A stretch of DNA of 49,531 bases from Candidatus Bathyarchaeota archaeon (GTDB lineage: Archaea > Thermoproteota > Bathyarchaeia > Bathyarchaeales > SOJC01). The stretch spans positions 1 through 49,531 of the forward strand of contig JAOZHR010000005.1 of assembly GCA_026014805.1 (NCBI GenBank), read 5' to 3'. The position numbers were made by a program, and so were the translations under genes. The notes under the pieces are model-generated. The model was not told where the DNA came from and made no database searches. It saw nothing but the letters and a program-made list of their open reading frames with translations. This document shows, piece by piece, positions 43,327 through 49,531 of the stretch. Within the stretch, counting starts at the first letter, position 1; every line of letters begins with the position of its first letter.

Positions 43327-43555
43327 GTTTCTGTGTTTGTTCCGCATTTATCTTCTTAACAATCTTGAGGAAAACTCTCGTAGATGCCTTCGAATTAGAG
43401 AAAAAACGCGATGGGCAGTAGCTTCCAAAGGAAAACTTAGTGAACCATTGAGATATTTGTTTTGCTTTTGAAATTTTAATTTTCTCAAGGATTTTGCATA
43501 TCAGAAAACATTCACAACATCCATAGGTACAACAGTGAAATTTATAACATTGCAA
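43322..43555 (-). CDS. Possible small cysteine-rich protein, 77 aa
   Basis: An ORF with a TTG start. The first 20 residues hold seven cysteines (QCYKFHCCTYGCCECFLICK), followed by a basic, non-repetitive tail. Cys clustering like this is unusual by chance in AT-rich DNA and could bind Fe-S or zinc. But the ORF has no clear Shine-Dalgarno and its end overlaps the hdr promoter. The rest of 43307-43737 shows no gene. Confidence 0.25.
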   Translation of the reverse strand: MQCYKFHCCTYGCCECFLICKILEKIKISKAKQISQWFTKFSFGSYCPSRFFSNSKASTRVFLKIVKKINAEQTQKL

Positions 43556-43768
43556 AAATTCATGGCAGACAATCTCGAAATTTTACAAAACTCAACCACG
43601 TTTTTTGTGTTAGGAGGCACAGTTCATATTTAGGCCTAAAAAATCTAGGTGAGATTACACATTACACCCGGAGAATTTCTGCCTTGTTTCGAAACGAAAC
43701 GCATAAATCACGTGAATTGGTTTTTATCCAACTAGGTCGGGCGATAGCTCAGCTTGGTAGAGCTTCCG

Positions 43769-43798
43769 AGTTTGCCAGCGTGCCTGGCAGACGGAGAC
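43769..43798 (+). other. Intron 1 of tRNA-Tyr, 30 nt, inside the anticodon stem (30/31)
   Basis: Fits a bulge-helix-bulge exactly. The 4-bp helix is CTTC/GGAG. The 3-nt bulges are CG|A and AC|G, each cut after the second base. A 9-bp inner helix is GTTTGCCAG/CTGGCAGAC (one G-T pair) with loop CGTGC. Non-canonical position. Confidence 0.8.
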
Positions 43799-43805
43799 GC
43801 TGTAG

Positions 43806-43865
43806 AGGCCTGCCCGTAAGGTAGGCATCACCCAGCCTGCCGAGCATACAGCCAATTAGGCAGAA
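43806..43865 (+). other. Intron 2 of tRNA-Tyr, 60 nt, canonical position 37/38
   Basis: The 4-bp helix is CTGT/GCAG (one T-G pair), with bulges AG|A and AA|A, adjacent to the anticodon stem. Inside is a hairpin GCCTGCC/GGTAGGC. The inner helix next to the 5' bulge is weak, so this is a relaxed motif. The boundary could move by one base (A806 and A866 are equivalent). Confidence 0.65.
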
Positions 43866-43992
43866 ACCGGATTGTCGCAGGTTCAAATCCTGCTCGCCCG
43901 ACCAGAAACCACTCTGTCAGCAAAGGACTGAACCCAACTTAGTATTCCGCTAATTGTTATATTTTCGCATAAGAATAGACTATTAAAACCCA

Positions 43993-45537
43993 ATGTCCTG
44001 TTGTATAAATGGAAAACCGAACATGAAAATACAGAGGAGAACGTGTGCTCGAATGAAACCGTTCTCGATGTCAAAGAAAACCGTCTACACAGTAATAATC
44101 ACACTGTTTCTATTGATCATATTATCGCTGAAAGTTGAGAATCAATCAGTTAAAGCAGAACCTGATAATATAACCGTTCCAGACGATTACGCGAAGATAC
44201 AATGGGCTATAGGAAATGCTACTGCGGGAGACACCATTTTTGTACGTAACGAAACATACTATGAACATCTAAATGTAAACAAGCCTCTAACTCTTGTTGG
44301 AGAAAGTAAAGAGAGCACCATCGTCGACGGAAGTGGAACAGGAACCGTTATCAAGGTAACTGCCAGGAACGTGGTCATTAGCGGGTTTACTGTACAAAAC
44401 GGCGGATCTCAGCCAGGGCCTTCATATGCGGGTATTTGGATTTCAAGACCCACAAACCTTACTGGTAACCACATAACAAAAAATTCTATCGGCATCTATG
44501 TAAATTCCTTTAAATGTAACATTGCAGAAAACAGCTTGACAAATAATGGACATGGCATATCCCTACATTCTTCCTCTGAAGTAACGGTTGAAGCGAATCA
44601 CTTCACTGCAAACACGTTCGGCATCTCTTTAGTTGCTTCTTCCTCTAATAACGTGATTGTGGATAATAATGTCACAAAAAGCTATTCTGGCGGTCACGGA
44701 ATTTTCGTGTCAGACTCCTTTGATAACGCGATTTCCAAGAACTACCTTATAGGCAATTTCCATGGTATGTGGCTGTCAAGCTCATCTAACAACTCGGTTT
44801 TAGAGAACACAATAGCTAACAACAAACTGCTTGGCATTGAACTCGCCAATTCTCCAGACAACACCTTTTATCACAATAACTTCATCAACAATGGGCTTCC
44901 TCCTCACGCGCCCAGCATAAAGCATGTAACCATTGATAGCAAATCAGAAAGCATTTGGGATGATGGCTATCCTTCTGGAGGCAACTACTGGCACGACTAC
45001 ACCAATGTCGATGAGGAGAGTGGTCCAAATCAAGACCAAGCCGGCGGAGACGAAATATGGGACGACTCATACGTCATAAACGAGAACAATCGAGACAGAT
45101 ACCCATCTGTAAGGCCTTATGGTGATATTTCTCACGTAATATCTGATGAAGAAGGGTTGAGTGCACAAGCTGGTCCAGATAGAAGTGGGAAGGTAGGAAC
45201 AACTGTTTCTTTTGATGCAAGGGACTCCACCGGCAATATTGTAGCCTATGAGTGGGATTTCGGAGATGGAACGACTGGAACAGGTGTCACACTTAACCAT
45301 ACATACCATGAAACTGGAACATACACAGTAACTCTAACTATAAGGGATGCGGCGGGAAACATCGACAAAGATCAACTAACTATCACAGTTATCACAGACA
45401 ACACATCGCCACTATTTGACTCCTCCTCTCTATGGATCAGCGCATTAGCTGGAGTGATCGTGATAGTTATGGTAGCAGCGCTATTTTGGAAACGTAAGGC
45501 GAGAAACAAGAGGAGGCGGCCTCGCAAGCATTATTAG
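43993..45537 (+). CDS. NosD-like beta-helix protein with PKD domain and C-terminal membrane anchor
   Basis: 514 residues from ATG 43993. Later ATGs (44023, 44053) are also possible; the signal segment follows the latter (MSKKTVYTVIITLFLLIILS). Next is a right-handed beta-helix (about res 55-300) with SLVASSSNNVIVDNNVTK-type coils. The NosD cap has DDGYPSGGNYWHDY, nearly the same as in the dockerin protein at 13.7 kb. A PKD domain (about 395-475) has YEWDFGDGTTGTG. The end is one membrane helix and a basic cytoplasmic tail (KRKARNKRRRPRK). It should be a cell-surface protein that binds carbohydrate or other polymers. It begins 88 bp after tRNA-Tyr. Confidence 0.83.
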   Translation: MSCCINGKPNMKIQRRTCARMKPFSMSKKTVYTVIITLFLLIILSLKVENQSVKAEPDNITVPDDYAKIQWAIGNATAGDTIFVRNETYYEHLNVNKPLTLVGESKESTIVDGSGTGTVIKVTARNVVISGFTVQNGGSQPGPSYAGIWISRPTNLTGNHITKNSIGIYVNSFKCNIAENSLTNNGHGISLHSSSEVTVEANHFTANTFGISLVASSSNNVIVDNNVTKSYSGGHGIFVSDSFDNAISKNYLIGNFHGMWLSSSSNNSVLENTIANNKLLGIELANSPDNTFYHNNFINNGLPPHAPSIKHVTIDSKSESIWDDGYPSGGNYWHDYTNVDEESGPNQDQAGGDEIWDDSYVINENNRDRYPSVRPYGDISHVISDEEGLSAQAGPDRSGKVGTTVSFDARDSTGNIVAYEWDFGDGTTGTGVTLNHTYHETGTYTVTLTIRDAAGNIDKDQLTITVITDNTSPLFDSSSLWISALAGVIVIVMVAALFWKRKARNKRRRPRKHY

Positions 45538-45952
45538 TTGTCAAAATATTGCCTCTCTTACATCACAGACACTCTAGAAAGTAAGCCCAAGGAGCCAAGC
45601 AGACTCAATTCTTACTTGGGTGAGACAGCTTGTAGGAAGACATGACATTCCGAAACCGTAATATTGGTGTTGCTGAAGCACTCCTTAAACGATCTCTAAC
45701 ATTTGTTTCTAAAGGTTGACATGGTTATCTCAGTCAACATTGACGTGTATATAGAAGATAAATCCATAACCTTTTTTACTCTGTGTACGAAGAGTTTCTT
45801 AGTCCTGAAAGGAGAAAGGAGTTCCGTCTGAATGAAAAGATTAGTGGTGGTTCTCGAAGAGCGATTCACCTGTCCATTTTTGCTGTTTTGTGTGTACCCC
45901 CACTGTTTTCGTCAAAACCTCTTTTTGGTAGTAAGAAAGGAGGAGGAACACT
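45538..45952. other. Intergenic region before the PKD protein, with doubtful overlapping ORFs
   Basis: A TATA-like gtgtatatag lies near 45747-45756. Two short ORFs overlap here: GTG 45783-46004 (73 aa, with a hydrophobic AIHLSIFAVLCVPPLF) and ATG 45832-45960 (42 aa). Neither has family features, and both run into the PKD gene in another frame. They may be leader ORFs or remnants of a longer N-terminus. Confidence 0.35.
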
Positions 45953-48900
45953 TTGCATAAAAGAAAACTCTCTCCACCCCGCCTACGCGTATTCTCTTTC
46001 GTAGTGTTGTTTCTTTTGGTTGGCGTATTGTTCCTCGGATTGGTGTATGCAGGTCCAGCTCCTAGTGTGATCAGTCAGCCTTCAAACTATATTGATGTTA
46101 ATGGGGAGTGGATAAATGAGCCAAACGCTTGGGACTGGAACAATTCAACCTATGCCGATGAAACCCAGCTGAGAGTTATTAATAATATATATTGGTCAGG
46201 TTTTAACGCTACGGATTTAGGGCCAATCAACAGGGTTGATCTCAGGATTGTGATTACTCTCGCAGGACTTACGAACGATTATGTAACACTGAAATATTAT
46301 GTAGGTGGAGTTGAAGGAGATCCGTGGACCTCGATTACATCTTCAGTTACTCAACAATGTTTTAGTTTAGACAATGCCACGGAACCGAACGACGGATCCT
46401 GGTCTTGGGCCGACATAGGCAGTTTAGAAATCCGTCAGATAGGAACACAAACCAAAGGACCGGATCCCCTAACTGCGTATAGAACTCATGAAGTTTGGGC
46501 AGTTATATATTATGGCCAGCCACCAGTGGCCTCCTTTACCTACACACCAGAATATCCGTACACTGGCGAAACCGTAACCTTCAATGCCTCAGCCAGCTAC
46601 GACCCAGACGGCTACATAGTTAGCTACGAGTGGGACTTTGGAGACGGAACCAATGGCACTGGCGAGATCGCAACCCACATCTATGCTAACGACGGAACCT
46701 ACACAGTTACACTCAACGTAACCGATAACCACGGACTATATGACATCACTTCTAAGGGCGTCACAGTGCTTAATAGACCGCCAATAGCCTCCTTCACCGA
46801 ATCCGCAGAAACCGTGCTAACGGCGGAGCCTATTTACTTTGATGCTTCAGCAAGTTATGATCCCGATGGCACAATTGCCAGTTATTTCTGGGATTTTGGA
46901 GATGGAAGCAATGCCACTGGCGTAATCGTGGAACATGCGTACGCCGACGATGGAACTTATACGGTAACATTGACTGTTACCGACGACGATGAAGCAACAG
47001 ACACAACCATGTCGACTAAGACTGTTTTGAACAGATATCCAATTGCATCCTTTACAGAGTCCGCTGAAACTGTTTACACCGGCGAAACTATTACATTTAA
47101 CGCATCTGACAGCTATGACCCAGACGGTACTATTACAAGTTACTTTTGGGATTTCGGCGACGGAACTAACGCAACAGGTGTCACCGTAGAGCACACGTAT
47201 GCTACCAACGGAACCTTTATCGTTACTCTAACTGTAACGGATGATGATGGAGCATCGGATTCGGCATCCTCCATCAAAACAATCCTTATGAATGAAACTC
47301 CAGTTGCATTATTCACCGAATCTGCAGAAACTGTCTATACTGGTGACGCTATCACATTCAACGCTAGCGACAGCTACGACCCTGACGGTACTATTGTCAG
47401 CTACGAGTGGAATTTCGGCGACGGAGCCAACGCCACTGGTGTTATTGTGGAACACACGTATATGGATGATGGCGTTTATACTGTTACCCTAACGGTTACA
47501 GATGACAAAGATGCAACCGACACCACAACCTCAACTAAAACGGTTTTAAACAGCCCCCCAGTTGCATCCTTCACCGAATCAGCGGAAACTGTCTATACAA
47601 ACGACGCCATAGCTTTCAACGCTTCAGAAAGTTATGATTCAGACGGCAATATTGTTAGTTACTTTTGGGATTTCGGCGACGGAACAAACACAACTGGAGC
47701 AATTGTTGAACACTCATATGTTGATGATGGAAACTACACGGTCACCCTAACAGTAACAGACGACGACGGAGCAACAGATTCTACATCTGCCACTAAGACT
47801 GTTTTGAACCGAGCACCGGTTGCATCATTTACCGAGTCTGCCGAAACAGTGTATACTGGTGAAGCTATCACTTTTAACGCAAGTGACAGTTACGATCCTG
47901 ACGGGGTTATTGTTAGTTACTTCTGGGACTTCAGTGACGGAACCAATGCAACAGGGGCTATTGTAGAACATACTTATGCTGACGATGGCAACTACACCGT
48001 CACTTTAACGGTAACTGATGATGACGGGGCTACTGCTTCAACCTCAGCAACCAAGACTGTTCTGAATAGTCCTCCCGTTGCCTTCTTCACCGAGTCTGCT
48101 GAAACAGCTTATACCAGCGAGACAATTACTTTCAACGCGTCGGGTAGTTATGATTCCGATGGCACTATTGTTAGTTACTTCTGGGACTTTGGCGATGGAA
48201 TGAACGCGACAGGCGTGGTAGTAGAGTACGCATATGCCCAAGATGGTAACTACACAGTAACCCTTACTGTAACAGATAATGATGGCGCAACTAACACTGC
48301 TACCTCGACAAAAACCGTACTGAATCGACCTCCTGTTGCCATTTTCACCGAGTCAGCTGAAACCGTGCTTACTGGTGAGACTATCTACTTTAATGCTTCT
48401 CAAAGCTACGACTTAGATGGGTGGATTGTTAGTTACTTCTGGGATTTCGGCGACGGAACAAATGCTACCGGTGTTGTTGTAGAGCACACGTACTCTGATA
48501 ATGGAGTGTATACGGTAACCTTGACGGTCACCGATGATGATAACGACACCGCCACGACCACAGCCACCAAGACTGTGTTGAACCGCCCTCCTGTGGCAAG
48601 CTTCACCGAGTCTGCAGAAACTATGTACACTGGTGAGATTATCTATTTCAGTGCCTCTGGCAGTTATGACGCGGATGGTACCATAGTGAGTTATTTCTGG
48701 GACTTTGGAGATGGAAGTAACGCAACTGGCGTCACTACACAACATGCCTATGCCGATGATGGTAACTATACTATTACTTTAACTGTGACAGACGACGATG
48801 GAGTATCTTCATCAACATCTGCCACTAAGACTGTTTTGAATAGTCCTCCCGTTGCCTTCTTCACCGAGTCTGCTGAAACAGCTTATACCAGCGAGACAAT

Positions 48901-49531
48901 TACTTTCAACGCGTCGGGTAGTTATGATTCCGATGGCACTATTGTTAGCTTTTTCTGGGACTTTGGCGATGGCGCAAATGCTACCGGTATCATTGTGAAC
49001 CATGCATATGTTGATGATGGAGTCTATACTGTCATTCTAACCGTAACAGATAATGATGGCGCATCAGCATCAGCATCCGCCAGCAAAACTGTCCTAAATA
49101 GGCCACCAGTTGCCATATTCACCGAGTCCGCGACGACAGTGCTTACAGATGAGGTCATCACATTCAACGCCTCAGCCAGTTACGACCCCGATGGTACCAT
49201 AGTGAGTTATTTCTGGGACTTTGGAGATGGAGTCAATGGCTCGGGAGTCATTGCAAATCACTCCTATGCAAATGATGGCACATACACGGTCACTTTAACA
49301 GTGACGGACAACGATGGCGCAACTGCATCAACCAACGCTACTAAGACGGTTTTGAACAGACCTCCGGTAGCCGTATTCACCGAGTCTGCAACAACAGTGC
49401 TTACAGGTGAAGTAATAACATTTAATGCGTCCAGCAGCTATGATCCTGATGGAGCCATTGTTAGCTACTTTTGGAACTTTGGCGACGGCACAAACACTAC
49501 TAATGTCATTGTGTCTCATGCATACACAGAT
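45953..49531 (+). CDS. Giant secreted PKD-repeat protein (C-terminus beyond window)
   Basis: Open for 1193 codons to the window edge. TTG start, with GGAGGAGG at 45939-45946 about 7 nt upstream. The signal/anchor is KLSPPRLRVFSFVVLFLLVG, with further hydrophobics ending near VYAGPA. A unique N-terminal beta domain of about 160 residues follows (NYIDVNGEWINEPNAWDWNN near the start). Then come eleven complete PKD domains and the start of a twelfth, each 86 residues (one has 87), with YFWDFGDG and HTYADDG-x-YTVTLTVTDD motifs. PKD repeats form Ig-like beta sandwiches that act as spacers or bind polymers on the cell surface. Because the end is missing, an anchor, protease or dockerin could follow. 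Confidence 0.88.
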   Translation, partial: MHKRKLSPPRLRVFSFVVLFLLVGVLFLGLVYAGPAPSVISQPSNYIDVNGEWINEPNAWDWNNSTYADETQLRVINNIYWSGFNATDLGPINRVDLRIVITLAGLTNDYVTLKYYVGGVEGDPWTSITSSVTQQCFSLDNATEPNDGSWSWADIGSLEIRQIGTQTKGPDPLTAYRTHEVWAVIYYGQPPVASFTYTPEYPYTGETVTFNASASYDPDGYIVSYEWDFGDGTNGTGEIATHIYANDGTYTVTLNVTDNHGLYDITSKGVTVLNRPPIASFTESAETVLTAEPIYFDASASYDPDGTIASYFWDFGDGSNATGVIVEHAYADDGTYTVTLTVTDDDEATDTTMSTKTVLNRYPIASFTESAETVYTGETITFNASDSYDPDGTITSYFWDFGDGTNATGVTVEHTYATNGTFIVTLTVTDDDGASDSASSIKTILMNETPVALFTESAETVYTGDAITFNASDSYDPDGTIVSYEWNFGDGANATGVIVEHTYMDDGVYTVTLTVTDDKDATDTTTSTKTVLNSPPVASFTESAETVYTNDAIAFNASESYDSDGNIVSYFWDFGDGTNTTGAIVEHSYVDDGNYTVTLTVTDDDGATDSTSATKTVLNRAPVASFTESAETVYTGEAITFNASDSYDPDGVIVSYFWDFSDGTNATGAIVEHTYADDGNYTVTLTVTDDDGATASTSATKTVLNSPPVAFFTESAETAYTSETITFNASGSYDSDGTIVSYFWDFGDGMNATGVVVEYAYAQDGNYTVTLTVTDNDGATNTATSTKTVLNRPPVAIFTESAETVLTGETIYFNASQSYDLDGWIVSYFWDFGDGTNATGVVVEHTYSDNGVYTVTLTVTDDDNDTATTTATKTVLNRPPVASFTESAETMYTGEIIYFSASGSYDADGTIVSYFWDFGDGSNATGVTTQHAYADDGNYTITLTVTDDDGVSSSTSATKTVLNSPPVAFFTESAETAYTSETITFNASGSYDSDGTIVSFFWDFGDGANATGIIVNHAYVDDGVYTVILTVTDNDGASASASASKTVLNRPPVAIFTESATTVLTDEVITFNASASYDPDGTIVSYFWDFGDGVNGSGVIANHSYANDGTYTVTLTVTDNDGATASTNATKTVLNRPPVAVFTESATTVLTGEVITFNASSSYDPDGAIVSYFWNFGDGTNTTNVIVSHAYTD
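46526..49531 (+). repeat. Tandem 258-bp PKD-coding repeats
   Basis: Unit starts at 46526, 46784, 47042, 47303, 47561, 47819, 48077, 48335, 48593, 48851, 49109 and 49367. Spacing is 258 bp, except one of 261. Bases 48063-48174 and 48837-48948 are identical over 112 bp, three units apart, pointing to recent duplication or gene conversion. The twelfth unit is cut by the window edge. Confidence 0.9.

Larger units (their letters stand above)
43738..43904 (+). tRNA. tRNA-Tyr (anticodon GTA) with two introns, CCA encoded
   Basis: Acceptor CGGGCGA/TCGCCCG, with the C1-G72 pair typical of archaeal tRNA-Tyr. The D-arm is normal, the T-arm is GCAGG-TTCAAAT-CCTGC, and A73 and CCA (43902-43904) are encoded. 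Exons: 43738-43768, 43799-43805, 43866-43904. Joining them gives anticodon stem TCCGG/CCGGA, all Watson-Crick, and loop CTGTAGA with anticodon GTA (43802-43804). Read as a single-intron gene, the anticodon stem fails to pair, which is why I place a second intron inside the stem. Splicing needs the archaeal endonuclease. Confidence 0.85.

Noticed and set aside
43738-43904. Reading the tRNA as Gln(TTG), Ala(TGC) or Gly(GCC) with one intron
   Set aside because: In each case the anticodon stem has mismatches or the conserved U33 context is poor. Only the two-intron Tyr(GTA) reading gives a perfect stem, the typical CTGTAGA loop and the expected C1-G72 pair.
46847-49519. Series of 63-115-aa minus-strand ORFs across the right end
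   Set aside because: They recur every 258 bp antisense to the PKD repeats and have no independent features.

Overview
The window looks like an archaeal chromosome of the TACK group. Candidatus Bathyarchaeia is my best guess, made without a database search. The archaeal signs are a eukaryote-type RNA polymerase operon, transcription factor E, MBF1, alpha-NAC, L30e, Trm56, DUF2110, an archaeal topoisomerase I, a ribose-1,5-bisphosphate isomerase, TATA boxes, many GTG/TTG starts, and a tRNA whose introns need bulge-helix-bulge splicing. The unsplit RNA polymerase A subunit and an Hdr operon with an HdrA-MvhD fusion narrow the lineage.

Layout. 1-11.5 kb is a metabolic stretch: a partial ribose-1,5-bisphosphate isomerase, a small membrane protein, a terpene-cyclase-like toroid protein, an AT-hook/zinc-ribbon protein, acetoacetyl-CoA synthetase facing a biotin carboxylase/biotin carrier pair, divergent tRNA-Leu(TAG) and tRNA-Thr(GGT), a metzincin-like protein, a radical SAM protein, a coiled-coil membrane protein and ribose-5-phosphate isomerase A. 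11.8-17.5 kb is an accessory island: ribbon-helix-helix and AbrB regulators, tiny zinc-finger ORFs (one frameshifted), palindromes, a secreted beta-helix protein with a dockerin, a GOLD-like membrane protein and a tyrosine integrase with a 68-aa companion gene.

17.6-24.1 kb is an information-processing cluster on the minus strand, transcribed MBF1-HflX-Trm56-TFE-HD-DUF2110-TopA. HflX seems to start at an AUA codon. 24.2-25.0 kb is a decayed cohesin/dockerin-like gene with three in-frame stops and a frameshift. 25.2-28.4 kb holds a PUA protein, alpha-NAC, divergent pyrI/pyrB and a GrpB-like gene frameshifted near its end. 28.4-36.6 kb is the RNA polymerase operon: rpoB, fused rpoA, rpl30e, nusA. 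Next come an M29 aminopeptidase pseudogene and kptA.

38.3-43.3 kb is a minus-strand redox operon: six-cluster polyferredoxin, HdrC, HdrB, HdrA-MvhD. It should encode a flavin-based electron-bifurcating heterodisulfide-reductase-like complex. At 43.7 kb lies a tRNA-Tyr(GTA) that I read as split by two introns, one inside the anticodon stem. 44.0-49.5 kb holds two surface proteins: a NosD-like beta-helix/PKD protein with a C-terminal anchor, and a long protein of at least eleven 86-residue PKD repeats that runs off the right edge.

The most notable items are the two-intron tRNA-Tyr, the AUA start of hflX, the decayed cohesin/dockerin gene, the fused RpoA, the HdrA-MvhD operon and the accessory island. 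I did not find a clearly new multi-gene defence or metabolic system.
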